Assembly: GCF_026153355.1 (NCBI RefSeq)
Contig: NZ_CP110636.1
Location: 1-64,000, forward strand
Length of the DNA: 64,000 bases
Direction: 5' to 3'
Source: Streptomyces endophytica
GTDB lineage: Bacteria > Actinomycetota > Actinomycetes > Streptomycetales > Streptomycetaceae
Each line of letters begins with the position of its first letter. The first letter of the stretch is position 1. The notes beneath the pieces were generated by a model. The model was not told where the DNA came from. It worked only from the letters and a program-made list of their open reading frames with translations, and made no database searches. Below, one piece after another: positions 17,885 to 28,219 of this stretch. Made by a program: the position numbers and the translations under genes.

Positions 17885-19147
17885 TCACAGCGGCAGCACC
17901 ACCCGCATCACGAGACCGCCGCCCTCGCGGGGTTCCGCCGTGATGGTGCCGTCGTGCGCGCGGACGACCGAGCGGACGATGGACAGGCCCAGGCCGACGC
18001 CCTTGTCGCTGCCGGTGCGCTCGGTGCGCAGCCGGCGGAACGGCTCGAAGAGATTCTCCACCTCATAGGCGGGGACCACCGGCCCGGTGTTGGTGACCAC
18101 CAGCACCGCACACCCCGGCTGCGGCTCCGTACTCACCTCCACCCACCCCTCGGGCACGTTGTAGCGCACCGCGTTCTGCACCAGATTCAGCGCGATCCGC
18201 TCCAGCAGCACACCATTGCCCTGCACGAAGACCTGCTGCCGCACCCCCCGCAGCACCACACCCTTGGCCTGCGCCTCCTCACGGATCTGGTCCACGGCCT
18301 GCGCGGCGACCTCCGACAGATCCACCGGCTTCTTGTCCACGACCTTGTTCTCACTGCGCGCCAGCAGCAACAACCCCTCCACCAACTGCTCACTGCGCTC
18401 ATTGGTGGCCAGCAGCGTCTTGCCCAGCTGCGCCAGCTCCGGCGAGGCGTCCGGATCGGCCAGCTGCACCTCCAGCAGTGTCCGGTTGATCGCCAACGGC
18501 GTCCGCAGCTCGTGCGAGGCATTGGCCACGAACCGCCGCTGCGACTCGAACGCACGGTCCAGCCGGTCCAGCATCTCGTCGAAGGTGTCCGCCAGCTCCT
18601 TGAGCTCGTCGTCCGGACCCCCCAACTCGATCCGCCGGTGCAGATCCGACCCCGCCACCCGCTGCGCGGTCCGCGTGATCCGCCCCAACGGCGACAGCAC
18701 CCGCCCCGCCATCGCATAACCGAACGCGAACGCCACCACCGTCAACCCCAGCAACGCCAGCAACGAACGGTTCAGCAGGCTGTTGAGCGCCAGTGCGCGC
18801 TGCTGCTGGAGGCACTGCTCGACGGCCTGCTGGAGCAGCGGTCCGGAGGTCTGGGTGGGCAGGTCACAGATGTCGCTGGTGGACTCGAACTTGCCGCCGA
18901 GGATCTTCAGCGGCAGCGCGCTGCCGCTGTGCAGGGCGTCCGCGGCGAGCATGTAGATGATGGTCAGCAGCACGATGCCGGCCATCAGGAACATCCCGCC
19001 GTACAGCAGCGTCAGCCGTATCCGGATCGTCGGCCGGAGCCACGGGAAGGGCCGGACGTTGACCGGCGGGCGGGGGTCCCAGGCGGGTTTGGGCGGGATG
19101 GGCTGCGGTGGGGCGGCCGGCTTGGAGAACGAGGGCAGGGAAGGCAT
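17885..19147 (-). CDS. cutS: CutS sensor histidine kinase
   Basis: Membrane kinase of 420 residues, start ATG 19147. A proline-rich cytoplasmic N-terminus (about 40 residues) precedes helix one (LTLLYGGMFLMAGIVLLTII). An extracellular loop with exactly two cysteines (STSDICDLP and VEQCLQQQ) leads to helix two (LLALLGLTVVAFAFGYAMAG). A HAMP domain is followed by FVANASHELRTPLAINRTLL (H box), LNLVQNAVRYN (N box) and GVGLGLSIVRSVV (G box). It lies six bases after cutR on the same strand. The locus, length and sequence fit CutS of Streptomyces, known for effects on secretion and growth on glucose. A redox role for the cysteine pair is an inference. Confidence 0.9.
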   Translation of the reverse strand: MPSLPSFSKPAAPPQPIPPKPAWDPRPPVNVRPFPWLRPTIRIRLTLLYGGMFLMAGIVLLTIIYMLAADALHSGSALPLKILGGKFESTSDICDLPTQTSGPLLQQAVEQCLQQQRALALNSLLNRSLLALLGLTVVAFAFGYAMAGRVLSPLGRITRTAQRVAGSDLHRRIELGGPDDELKELADTFDEMLDRLDRAFESQRRFVANASHELRTPLAINRTLLEVQLADPDASPELAQLGKTLLATNERSEQLVEGLLLLARSENKVVDKKPVDLSEVAAQAVDQIREEAQAKGVVLRGVRQQVFVQGNGVLLERIALNLVQNAVRYNVPEGWVEVSTEPQPGCAVLVVTNTGPVVPAYEVENLFEPFRRLRTERTGSDKGVGLGLSIVRSVVRAHDGTITAEPREGGGLVMRVVLPL

Positions 19148-19153
19148 CGCCGG

Positions 19154-19807
19154 TCAGATCCGGTATCCCGAGCCGGGGACGGTGACGATCACCGCGGGCT
19201 CGCCGAGCTTGCGGCGCAGCGTCATGACCGTGACCCGCACGACGTTGGTGAACGGGTCGGTGTTCTCGTCCCAGGCCTTCTCCAGGAGCTGCTCGGCCGA
19301 GACCACGGTGCCCTCGCTGCGCATCAGCACCTCCAGCACCGCGAACTCCTTCGGGGCGAGCTGGACCTCCTTGCCGTCGCGGAAGACCTCGCGGCGGTTC
19401 GGGTCGAGCTTGATCCCGGCCCGCTCCAGGACGGGCGGCAGCGCGACGGTCGTACGGCGGCCCAGGGCGCGCACCCGGGCGGTCAGCTCGGTGAAGGCGA
19501 ACGGCTTGGGGAGGTAGTCGTCCGCGCCGATCTCCAGGCCCTCGACGCGGTCGCTGACGTCCCCGGAGGCGGTGAGCATCAGGACGCGGGTGGGCATCCC
19601 CAGCTCGACGATCTTGCGGCAGACGTCGTCGCCGTGGACGACCGGGAGGTCACGGTCGAGCACGACGACGTCGTAGTCGTTGACCGCGATCCGTTCGAGG
19701 GCGGCGGCGCCGTCGTAGACCACGTCGACGGCCATGGCCTCCCGGCGTAGTCCGGTGGCCACCGCATCGGCGAGCAGCTGCTCGTCCTCGACGACGAGAA
19801 CACGCAC
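19154..19807 (-). CDS. cutR: CutR, OmpR-type response regulator
   Basis: Response regulator of 217 residues, start ATG 19807. Receiver: VVEDEQLLADAV (acidic pair), VVVLDRDLPVVHGDD (phospho-Asp), MLTASGD, and the Lys in DDYLPKPFAFTEL. Winged helix: LAPKEFAVLEVLMRSEG, KAWDENTDPFTNVVRVTVM, LRRKLGE and a C-terminal PGSGYRI. The frame is intact. It is the first gene of the cutRS operon. Its promoter must lie in the 19808-20137 gap. Confidence 0.93.
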   Translation of the reverse strand: MRVLVVEDEQLLADAVATGLRREAMAVDVVYDGAAALERIAVNDYDVVVLDRDLPVVHGDDVCRKIVELGMPTRVLMLTASGDVSDRVEGLEIGADDYLPKPFAFTELTARVRALGRRTTVALPPVLERAGIKLDPNRREVFRDGKEVQLAPKEFAVLEVLMRSEGTVVSAEQLLEKAWDENTDPFTNVVRVTVMTLRRKLGEPAVIVTVPGSGYRI

Positions 19808-20137
19808 GTCGCTAGTCCTTCCTCATGGCCCTTTCGGGCGGGCACAACAATCACTCTGAGCCCTTCCATCCTGCCCCGAAGAGCCATAAACCGGCAGTAA
19901 GGCGGGAGGGCGGGGGCTGGGGCCCGGGGCCGCTGCGCCCGATCGGCAGGATTCCTGGGCGGGTTGAGGTTTCCCTGAGGTTGCGGGTGGGGAGGACGAC
20001 TGCACACCCGCGATCACGCCCTGTTTTTACTCTGGCGATCCACGTGCCATGAACTGATCCATTCCGCAGGGACCACGCCGTGATCGACCCACCGTCGGCA
20101 CACCCCCGTGCCACCGACCCACGACGAGGGGGCGCAC
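19808..20137. promoter_or_regulatory. Divergent promoter gap between cutR and the small gene at 20138
   Basis: This 330-base stretch has no supported gene. It must contain the cutRS promoter and that of the 58-residue protein. I see G-rich runs (19895-19930) but no repeat or operator I would name. Confidence 0.5.
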
Positions 20138-20314
20138 ATGGACGCGTTCACCGCAGGCATTTTGCAGCGCATAGAGAACACCGAAGCCGATCTGGACCGG
20201 GCCCGCCGCGCGGGCGATGACTTCCTCGTCGAGGTCGAGCAGGCCGAGCTCGAGGACCTCCAGCGGCTGGCGAACGAGCACGGTGTGCGTTATGGAGCGG
20301 TCAGCACCGCCTGA
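20138..20314 (+). CDS. Small conserved hypothetical protein, 58 residues
   Basis: ATG 20138 follows GAGGGGG by six to seven bases. The product MDAFTAGILQRIENTEADLD followed by RARRAGDDFLVEVEQAELEDL is acidic and almost entirely helical, probably a short coiled coil. It has no cysteine motif or membrane segment. It is followed by a strong terminator at 20335-20370, so it is a monocistronic unit. From memory, small proteins like this occur at this locus in other Streptomyces; the function is unknown. Confidence 0.75.
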   Translation: MDAFTAGILQRIENTEADLDRARRAGDDFLVEVEQAELEDLQRLANEHGVRYGAVSTA

Positions 20315-20334
20315 CCGCGACGGCGTACGGGGAT

Positions 20335-20370
20335 CGCGCCCCGGCACCCGGGACAGGGTGCCGGGGCGCG
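20335..20370 (+). terminator. 15-pair hairpin after the 58-residue gene
   Basis: CGCGCCCCGGCACCC pairs fully with GGGTGCCGGGGCGCG across a six-base loop, 20 bases after the stop. It lies between convergent genes and is probably bidirectional. Confidence 0.85.
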
Positions 20371-20399
20371 GTCGTGCCCGGGCGGTGGCGCGGCGCGGG

Positions 20400-21214
20400 T
20401 CAGTCGTGCCAGGCGCCGAGCTCGTCCAGCAGCGGCTGGAGCTGCGCGAAGAGCTCCGGCGAGGCGGCGAGGGTCAGCTCGTGGGAGGCCGGCTGTCCGG
20501 GGCGGCCACCGGTGCGGGCCCCGGCCTCACGGGCGATCAGCACACCGGCCGCCAGGTCCCAGGGGTTCAGCCCGCGCTCGTAGTAGGCGTCCAGCCGGCC
20601 GCAGGCCACATCGCACAGGTCGATGGCGGCCGATCCGCCCCGCCGGATGTCGCGGACCTGCGGCAACAGGGTGCGCACCACCTCGGCCTGGGCGGCGCGG
20701 CGGTCGGCCAGGTAGCCGAAGCCGGTGCCGAGCAGCGCCTGGGAGAGCTGCGGCGCGGGCCGGTGCCGGATCGGCTCGCCGTTGTTGTACGCGCCCCGGC
20801 CCAGGACGGCGTGACAGGTCTCGCCGCGCATCGGGGCGGCGACGACCCCGACGACCACCTCGCCGTCCTTCTCGGCGGCGATGGACACCGCCCAGGAGGG
20901 CAGGTCGTAGAGGTAGTTGACGGTGCCGTCGACGGGGTCGATGACCCAGCGGATGCCGCTGGTCCCCTCGGTACTGGCGCCCTCCTCCCCAGGAAGCCGT
21001 CGTCGGGGCGGTGCTCCCCGAGGAAGCCGGTGATCAGCTTCTCGGAGGCGAGGTCCATCTCGGTGACGACGTCGATCGGGCTGGTCTTCGTGGCGGCCAC
21101 ACCGAGATCGGCGGGCCGGCCGTCGCGCAGCAGCGCCCCGGCGCGGCGGGCGGCCTCCAGGGCCAGCTCCAGAAGGTCGTCGTACAGCGCGTCGGTCTGC
21201 GTCGGGTCGGGCAC
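20400..21214 (-). CDS. Inositol monophosphatase family protein (frameshifted)
   Basis: Mg-dependent sugar or inositol monophosphatase of about 271 residues. GTG 21214 has a perfect AAGGAG seven bases upstream. Conserved elements are DVVTEMDLASEKLI (metal-binding acid), WVIDPVDGTVNYLYDLP (the DPxDGT metal motif), GGSAAIDLCDVACGRLDAYYE and NPWDLAAGVLIAREAGA (the WDxAAG motif). One frame change near 20985 separates HRPDDGFLG from EEGASTEGTSG. In Streptomyces this family includes inositol-1-phosphatase and related phosphatases, and the substrate cannot be fixed from sequence. It follows the ferrochelatase gene on the same strand. Confidence 0.88.
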
Positions 21215-21311
21215 GGTGCTCCTTGCTCGGACGAGCGGCGGTCGGGCGGCGGCGGGCGGCGTACGGCAATCGGGGCGGACCGCCGGGCGTACGCCGCCGC
21301 GGTGTTCGGGT

Positions 21312-22466
21312 TTACGCGGGGGCCTGGGCGACCGGGCCCGGCCAGTCGGCGCCGGCCGCGGCCGGGCGCGGGGCGCGGGCCGGGCAGCAGCCGACCGGGC
21401 ACAGGTCGTGGGAGGGGCCGAGGGCACCGAGGGCGCAGCGCTCGGGCGTGCGGCCGCGTTCGGTGGCGGCGCGCTCCAGGAGGAGCTCGCGGACGGCGGC
21501 GGCGAACCGGGGGTCGGCGCCCACGGTCGCGGACCGGGCGACGGGCAGTCCCAGTTCGGCGGCCTTGGCGGTGGCCTCGGTGTCGAGGTCGTACTTGACC
21601 TCCATGTGGTCCGAGACGAAGCCGATGGGGGCCATGACCACGGCCGGGACGCCGGCGGCGTGCCGCTCCTCCAGGTGGTCGCAGATGTCGGGCTCCAGCC
21701 AGGGGATGTGCGGGGCGCCGCTGCGGGACTGGTAGACGAGCTGCCAGGGGTGGTCCACGCCGGTCTCCGCGCGGACCGCGTCGGCGATCACCCGTGCCAC
21801 GTCGAGGTGCTGGGCCACGTAGGCGCCGCCCGCACCGTCCTCGGTGTGGTCGTCCGGAGTGCCGGAGGTGTCGGCGGCGGCGGTGGGGATGGAGTGCGTG
21901 GTGAACGCGAGGTGGGCGCCGTCGCGGACGTCGTCCGGCAGCGCGGCGAGGGACGCCAGCACCCCGTCGACCATCGGCCGGACGAAGCCGGGGTGGTTGA
22001 AGTAGTGCCGCAGCTTGTCGACCTGCGGGACCGGCAGCCCCTCGGCCTGGAGGGCGGCGAGCGCGTCGGCGAGGTTCTCGCGGTACTGGCGGCAGCCCGA
22101 GTACGAGGCGTAGGCGCTGGTCGCCAGGACGGCGATGCGGCGGTGGCCGTCGCCCACCATCTGGCGCAGGGTGTCGGTCAGGTAGGGCGCCCAGTTGCGG
22201 TTGCCCCAGTAGACCGGCAGTTCCAGGCCGTTCTCGGCGAAGTCCTTGCGCAGTGCGTCGAGCAGCTCGCGGTTCTGGGCGTTGATCGGGCTGACGCCGC
22301 CGAACAGGAAGTAGTGCTGCCCCACCTCCTTGAGGCGCTCGCGGGGGATGCCGCGGCCGCGGGTGACGTTCTCCAGGAACGGGACGACGTCGTCGGGGCC
22401 TTCGGGGCCGCCGAAGGAGAGCAGCAGCAGGGCGTCGTAGGGGCGGGGATCACGCTGTTCGGGCAT
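21312..22466 (-). CDS. hemH: Ferrochelatase (coproporphyrin III type in Actinobacteria)
   Basis: Inserts Fe2+ into a porphyrin in haem synthesis; in Gram-positive and actinobacterial enzymes the substrate is generally coproporphyrin III. Length is 384 residues from ATG 22466 ([20 protein letters not shown]). Landmarks are [46 protein letters not shown], the catalytic His in [23 protein letters not shown] and [21 protein letters not shown]-terminal Cys cluster, [18 protein letters not shown], fits the [2Fe-2S] ligands known in some actinobacterial ferrochelatases. The frame is intact. The conserved neighbour is the inositol monophosphatase gene. Confidence 0.93.
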   Translation of the reverse strand: MPEQRDPRPYDALLLLSFGGPEGPDDVVPFLENVTRGRGIPRERLKEVGQHYFLFGGVSPINAQNRELLDALRKDFAENGLELPVYWGNRNWAPYLTDTLRQMVGDGHRRIAVLATSAYASYSGCRQYRENLADALAALQAEGLPVPQVDKLRHYFNHPGFVRPMVDGVLASLAALPDDVRDGAHLAFTTHSIPTAAADTSGTPDDHTEDGAGGAYVAQHLDVARVIADAVRAETGVDHPWQLVYQSRSGAPHIPWLEPDICDHLEERHAAGVPAVVMAPIGFVSDHMEVKYDLDTEATAKAAELGLPVARSATVGADPRFAAAVRELLLERAATERGRTPERCALGALGPSHDLCPVGCCPARAPRPAAAGADWPGPVAQAPA

Positions 22467-22648
22467 GGCATCGATCCTGCCACCCTCGCCCGGGGTGCGG
22501 CGGGCAGGTCCCGGTACGCGGACGGCCGGCGAGCGCGGCGGGATCGGTCCGAAAAACCGGAGGCGTCGGGCTCCGCACCGCCCGTAAGCTGTATCGGCCA
22601 CATACATTCCTTACCGATCTTCGGTCCTCATCCGGCGGAGCGCCCCCG

Positions 22649-23919
22649 TTGCCCAGTCCTACCGCGCCATCTTCGGCCGCCCCGGCACCAAGTCCTTCTC
22701 CGCCGCCGGGCTGCTGGGCCGGATGCCGCTGTCGATGCTGAGCATCGGTGTCGTCACGATGGTCTCCCAGCTGACCGGGCGGTACGGCCTGGCGGGCGCG
22801 CTGTCGGCGACCCTCGCGCTGTCCGCGGCGGTGCTCGGTCCGCAGATCTCCCGGCTGGTGGACCGGCACGGCCAGCGCCGGGTGCTGCGCCCGGCGACGC
22901 TGGTGTCGCTCGCCGCGGTCGCGGGTCTGCTGCTCAGTGCCCAGCAGCGCTGGCCGGACTGGGTGCTGTTCGTCTTCGCGGCGTGTGCGGGGTGCGTGCC
23001 GAGCGTCGGGTCGATGGTCCGGGCGCGCTGGGCGGAGCTGTACCGGGGTTCCCCGCGGGAGCTGCACACCGCGTACTCGTGGGAGTCGATCGTCGACGAG
23101 ATGTGCTTCATCGTCGGGCCGATCCTGTCGATCGGGCTGTCCACCGCGTGGTTCCCGGAGGCCGGACCGCTGCTCGCGGGCGGCTTCCTGGCGGCGGGGG
23201 TGTTCTGGCTGACGGCGCAGCGGGCGACGGAGCCGGTGCCGCATCCGCGGGGGCAGCAGGCCAGCGGCTCGGCGCTGCGTTCGCCGGGGCTGCAGGTGCT
23301 GGTGGGGACGTTCGTGGCGACCGGCGCGATCTTCGGGGCGATCGACGTGGTGACGGTGGCCTTCGCGGAGCAGGACGGGCACAAGACGGCGGCCAGTCTG
23401 GTGCTGGCCGTGTATGCGCTCGGTTCGTGTGTGGCCGGTGCCGTCTTCGGGCTGCTGCACCTCAAGGGCCATCCGTCGCGCCGCTGGGTGATCGGGGTGT
23501 GCGCGATGGCGGTGAGCATGGTGCCGCTGCAGCTGGTGGGTTCGCTGCCGCTGCTGGCGGTCGCGCTGTTCGTGGCGGGGCTGTCCATCGCGCCGACGAT
23601 GGTGACGACGATGGCTCTGGTCGAGGAGCACGTCCCGCAGTCGAAGCTGACCGAGGGCATGACGTGGACCAGCACCGGTCTGGCCGTGGGGGTGGCGCTG
23701 GGTTCGTCGGCGGCCGGCTGGGTGGTGGACGCCGCCGGTGCGGAGCGCGGCTATCTGGTGCCGGGCGCGTCGGGCGTACTGGCCGCGCTGGTGGCGTTCG
23801 CGGGTTACCGCCGGCTCCGTCCGCGGCAGCCGGCGGCCACGGCAGCCCCGGTCGCGGCGGGTCTGCCGGAGGGCGGCACCGCGGCCGCGGAACGGCAGGG
23901 TGGGCAGCCCGTCGCGTGA
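22649..23919 (+). CDS. MFS transporter
   Basis: Major facilitator of about 420 residues with 10-12 hydrophobic helices. TTG 22649 is my preferred start: LPSPYRAIFGRPGTKSFSAA is restored if one C is added near 22659. Without that correction the frame opens only at ATG 22723 (MPLSMLSIGVVTMVSQLTG). The loop motif between helices 2 and 3 is SRLVDRHGQRRVLRPATL. Mid-protein there is YSWESIVDEMCFIVGPI and later EEHVPQSKLTEGMTW, signatures of a subfamily of uncharacterised actinobacterial permeases. The C-terminal tail is Ala/Gly-rich and soluble. The substrate is unknown. It is divergent from hemH. Confidence 0.85.
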
Positions 23920-24098
23920 GTCGCGCGACCCCGGGGGTTACCGGCGGTACGAGATGTCCCGGAGCCGGGTGATTACGGCCGATTCCTTGATCGCGTAATT
24001 CCGCTCACCCCCTGTGGAGGACCCCGGGGTGACTGACATCATGCGCTCACACCAACGGCGGCCGACCGGCCGGCCCGCGTGAGGGAGGGGACGTCACC

Positions 24099-25441
24099 AT
24101 GGCAGTCAGCAACGCCGTCGACGGCTCGGGAGGGCGCGGCTCCACCGCCGCCCCGTGGCGCAACTGGGCGGGCAACGTCACCGCCCGCCCCGCCCGGACG
24201 GTGGCCCCGGCGAGCACCGAGGAGCTGGCGGCCGCGGTCCGCGCCGCCGCCGCGGACGGGCTGACGGTCAAGGCGGCCGGTACGGGCCACTCCTTCACCC
24301 CGGCGGCCGCCACCGACGGGCTGCTGGTCCGTCCCGAGCGGCTGACCGGCGTGCGCGCGGTGGACCGCGCGGCCGGCACGGTCACGGTGGCCGCCGGAAC
24401 GCCCCTCAAGCGCCTCAACGAGACGCTGTCCGCGCACGGGCTGTCGCTGACCAACATGGGCGACATCATGGAACAGACCGTCTCCGGGGCGGTCAGCACC
24501 GGCACCCACGGCACCGGCCGGGACTCGGCGTCGCTGGCCGCCCAGATCACCGGCCTGGAGCTGGTCACCGCCGACGGCTCGGTGCTGACCTGTTCCGCCA
24601 AGGAGAACCCCGACGTCTTCGCCGCGGCCCGGCTGGGCCTGGGCGCGCTCGGCGTGATCACCGAGCTCACCTTCGCCGTGGAGCCGGAGTTCCTGCTGAC
24701 CGCCCGTGAGGAGCCGATGCCGTTCGACGAGGTGACCGGACGGTTCGACGAACTGGTCGCCGAGAACGAGCACTTCGAGTTCTACTGGTTCCCGCACACC
24801 GGCAACTGCAACACCAAGCGCAACAACCGCAGCCAGGGTCCCGCGGCCCCGCCCGGCCGGATCAGCGGCTGGGTCGAGGACGAGCTGCTGTCCAACGGCG
24901 TCTTCCAGGTCGCCTGCGCCGTCGGGCGCGCGCTGCCGGCCGCCATACCGGGCATCGCCAGGATCTCCAGCCGCGCCCTGTCGGCCCGTACGTACACCGA
25001 CATCCCTACAAGGTGTTCACCTCACCGCGCCGGGTGCGGTTCGTGGAGATGGAGTACGCACTGCCCCGGGCGGCCGCGGTCGCGGCGCTGGGCGAGCTGA
25101 AGGCGCTGGTGGAGCGCTCGGAGTTCAAGATCAGCTTCCCGGTGGAGGTGCGCACCGCGCCGGCCGACGACCTCCCGCTGTCCACCGCCTCCGGCCGGGA
25201 CACCGTCTACGTCGCCGTGCACATGTACCGCGGCACGCCCCACGAGGCGTACTTCGCGGCCGCCGAGCGGATCATGACCGCGCACGAGGGCCGCCCGCAC
25301 TGGGGCAAGCTGCACACCCGCGACGCGGCGTACCTCGCCGACGCCTATCCGCGGTTCGGCGAGTTCACCGCCGTCCGGGACCGGCTGGACCCGGACCGCC
25401 GGTTCGGCAACGCGTACCTGCGCCGGGTGCTCGGGGACTGA
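24099..25441 (+). CDS. FAD-linked oxidase, D-arabinono-1,4-lactone oxidase family (frameshifted)
   Basis: Flavoprotein of about 447 residues, start ATG 24099 with GAGGGGACG upstream. The PCMH-type FAD domain spans about 20-185: APWRNWAGNVTARPA, KAAGTGHSFTPAAATDGLLV (the GHS-type flavin site), LTNMGDIMEQTVSGAVSTG and THGTGRDSASLAAQ. The ALO domain follows, with FEFYWFPHTGNCNTKRNNR and, near the end, HWGKLHTRDAAYL, the conserved HWGK signature of aldonolactone oxidases and alditol oxidases. One base is lost near 25005, where DIP should continue as YKVFTSPRRVRFVEME. It oxidises a sugar lactone or polyol, and the exact substrate is unknown. Confidence 0.88.
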
Positions 25442-25472
25442 CCCGGAGCACCCGACGCGGGGCGCGGCCGGT

Positions 25473-26572
25473 TCAGGAGGCTCCCGGTGCGGGCGCCTCG
25501 GCCTCGGGCTCCGGCCCGCTCTGCTGACCCCCCTGGTGCCCGCCGGTCGCGTCGTCGCTGCCGGTGCCGCCGCTGTCCGCCGAACCGCTCGGGGACGGGT
25601 TCGTGGACGGCGAGTCCTCCGGGTCCGGCGAGGTCTTGCCGCCGTCGGACGGGCTGGGGCTCGGCGACGGGGTGCCGTGGTCGGTGCCCCGGCCGTTGTC
25701 GGTGTCGCCGGACCTGCCCGGGTCCGGGGTCGCACCGCCGTTGCCGTGCCGGCCGCCGTCCCCGGGGTGTGGCCCGGGCCGGGCGACTGCGGGGTGACGG
25801 GCTGGTGCCGGCCGGTGCTCCCGGTCTCGGTGAGGTTGCCGAGCGTGGTGCCCTGCTGGCCGCTCGGGGTCTGCCCGGTCAGCATCTCGGTGGCGGTCAC
25901 CCCGCCCATGGCGAGGGCGAACACCGCGAGCGCGCCGAGCGCCGGCCGCTTCCAGCCGCGCAGCCGCGTGCCGTACGTGGTGGCGCTGACCTCCTCGGGC
26001 CGGCCGACGCGCGACCCGGCCGGGCGCGGGACGGCATCCGGGCGGGCGGGCGGCCCCACCGGTGCCATGGCGCGCTCGTCGAGGCGCGGCACCATTTGGG
26101 TCCGGTCCAGGGGGTGGGCGTTCGCGGGATCGCGCCGGAGGGCCTGCACGGCCCGGGGGATCACCTGCGTACGGGCCGCGTCGGGCCCGGCGGGCTCGGC
26201 GGCGACGGAGGTGATGTGGTCCTCCGTGCCCTGCTTGTCGAAGGTGGGCAGCACCATCGTGGGGTCGGGCCGCCCTGTCTGCCGGGTGGTGGATCGAGTG
26301 CGGGAGGAGGAGCGGCGCGGCCTCGGCCGGGTGCTGACCGAAGCTTCCTTGATCTGCTCGCCGGTACGCCGGAAGAGGTGCTGGAATATCGACCCGCCGG
26401 TCGTGGCCACGACACTGACCAGACCCGCGCCGATGATGGTTCCGTACACACCGAGTTGACCGGCGAGATACGCGGCGACGGCCGCGGCGAGTGCACTGCC
26501 GGACACCTGAGCGACGCTCAGGTCTATCCGCTTCTCCTTCTTCTTCGTGCCTGTTTCGGTTTCTTCGTCCAT
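25473..26572 (-). CDS. Membrane protein with Ser/Pro/Gly-rich extracellular tail (frameshifted)
   Basis: Protein of about 366 residues starting at ATG 26572 (MDEETETGTKKKEKRIDLSV). The first membrane region is SGSALAAAVAAYLAGQLGVY with GTIIGAGLVSVVATTGGSIF. A basic, Thr/Pro-rich cytoplasmic linker precedes a single helix ALGALAVFALAMGGVTATEML. The tail is low-complexity (TPSPSPSPSDGGKTSPDPED) with Gly, Pro and Asp. One base is lost near 25770. There is no enzymatic motif. It stands divergent from sepH across a 494-base gap. A cell-surface or anchor role is a guess from layout only. Confidence 0.75.
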
Positions 26573-27066
26573 CTCCAACCTTTGATAGCCCCTTCGATCC
26601 ATCTTGCACGGAGAAGTGACCAATTGGCGGAGTCAAAGGTTCCGAATCTGGGGAATATGTGAAACTCGCCACCCGTGCGTCAGGTCGAGAGATCGACAAG
26701 GTGACCGACCACCGCTGTTCCCCCAAAGTTCGGCGGCGCGGCGGTCCACCTCGGTGGTCCGAATGGAGTACTGTGACGAACCCTGGCCCGGTTCCCGTCC
26801 GGCTGCCCGGAACCCATGGGAGGGGCCAGATGGCGGCACTCACCCCGGGGCGCCGCCGCTCGGCACGGGTGATCGGCGACAGGGCAAGCGGCATGGTCAC
26901 TGAGCGTTGCGAACTGGTAACCGTGTCATAACGGCGTTCGAGGGCCAAGCCTCGACACGCCGGGCAACTCGGCAATGTTGTGGCAGGCTGCACCCGGGCA
27001 GGCCACACTCGACTAGCGGAAGCAGCGACGCACGTGACGTCGGCAGGCACCACCCGGGAGGTCCCC
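26573..27066. other. Gap between the membrane protein gene and sepH
   Basis: This 494-base stretch carries no gene I can support. It must hold two divergent promoters. The one notable short symmetry is GGTCCACC-TC-GGTGGTCC near 26739-26762. A 90-codon open frame on + at 26659-26931 has no ribosome site, unlike codon use and no family signature. Confidence 0.5.
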
Positions 27067-28124
27067 ATGCCCGAACTGCGTGTCGTGGCCGTCTCCAACG
27101 ACGGCACACGGCTGGTGCTCAAAGCTGCGGACAGCACCGAGTACACGCTTCCGATCGACGAGCGGCTGCGCGCCGCCGTCCGCAACGACCGCGCGCGGCT
27201 GGGCCAGATCGAGATCGAGGTCGAGAGCCACCTGCGGCCGCGGGACATCCAGGCCCGGATAAGAGCCGGTGCCTCCGCCGAAGAGGTCGCGCAGCTGGCC
27301 GGCATCCCCGTCGACCGGGTGCGCCGCTTCGAGGGCCCGGTGCTGGCCGAGCGCGCCTTCATGGCCGAGCGGGCCCGCAAGACGCCGGTGCGCCGGCCCG
27401 GTGAGAACACCGGCCCGCAGCTCGGCGAGGCGGTCGCGGAGCGGCTGCTGCTGCGCGGCGCCGACAAGGACAGCGTCCAGTGGGACTCCTGGCGCCGGGA
27501 CGACGGCACCTGGGAGGTGCTGCTGGTCTACCGGGTCGCCGCCGAACCGCACTCGGCGAGCTGGACCTACGACCCGCGCGCCGGCTCGTCCAGGCCGTGG
27601 ACGACGAGGCCCGGGCACTGATCGGCGAAGCCGACGACACGCCCGAGCCCAGCTTCCCGTTCGTGCCGCGGATCGCCCGGCTGCCGCGCGACCGACCGCT
27701 GGACCGCACGCTGGACCGGCACCCCGAGCGCGGTGAGCGCGGTGCGCAGGCCGGCACCGAGGACGACGCCCGGGGCGCGGAGGAGGCCACCGGCGAGCGG
27801 GAGCGGGATTCGCTGACCAGCCTGCTGGAGGCGGTGCCGAGCTTCCGCGGCGACATGGTCGTACCGGAGAGCGCCAAGGCGCCGCAGGCCGACGAGGAGT
27901 CCGAGGCCGAGGTCGAGGAGCCGCCGGCCCCGGCGGCGAGCGCGGGCGCGGGTTCCGCGTACGCCGATGTGCTGATGCCGCGGGCGGTGGCCGGCCACCG
28001 CGACCGGCTGACCGGGACGACGGACCGGCAGGCCGAGGCGGACGGCGTCCGGCCCGGCCGCCGGGCCGCGGTGCCCAGCTGGGACGAGATCGTCTTCGGC
28101 ACCCGGCGGAAGAAGCCGGAGTAG
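27067..28124 (+). CDS. sepH: SepH, FtsZ-regulating division protein (frameshifted)
   Basis: SepH promotes FtsZ assembly in sporulation septation of Streptomyces. The N-terminal DUF3071 domain is clear: MPELRVVAVSNDGTRLVLKA, YTLPIDERLRAAVRNDRARL, then a helix-turn-helix-like part LRPRDIQARIRAGASAEEVA and QLAGIPVDRVRRFEGPVLAE. WDSWRRDDGTWEVLLVYR closes the domain. The C-terminal half is acidic and disordered and ends in the conserved VPSWDEIVFGTRRKKPE. One base is lost near 27575, where TYDP continues as RARRLVQAVDDEARALIGEA. ATG 27067 follows GGGAGGTCC. Length is about 352 residues. Confidence 0.93.
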
Positions 28125-28147
28125 CGGCCGCCGCCTTGTGACCCCGT

Positions 28148-28184
28148 CCGTCCGCCCGGTCCCGCTCAGGGGCCGGGCGGACGG
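28148..28184. terminator. Bidirectional hairpin between sepH and the sulfurtransferase
   Basis: CCGTCCGCCCGG pairs with CCGGGCGGACGG (12 pairs, 13-base loop). It sits between two convergent genes, 24 bases after the sepH stop and 36 before the sulfurtransferase stop. Confidence 0.8.
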
Positions 28185-28219
28185 CCGCGTACGGGGCCGG
28201 GTACGGCCCGTGGCGGGGC

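Noticed and set aside
17684..19750. A 688-codon open frame on the plus strand across cutRS
   Set aside because: It is the antisense shadow of two complete, motif-bearing genes. Its translation is low-complexity (His/Arg/Gln/Pro) with no family signature.
26659..26931. A 90-codon plus-strand frame upstream of sepH
   Set aside because: No ribosome site, no recognisable domain, and it covers the region needed for divergent promoters.
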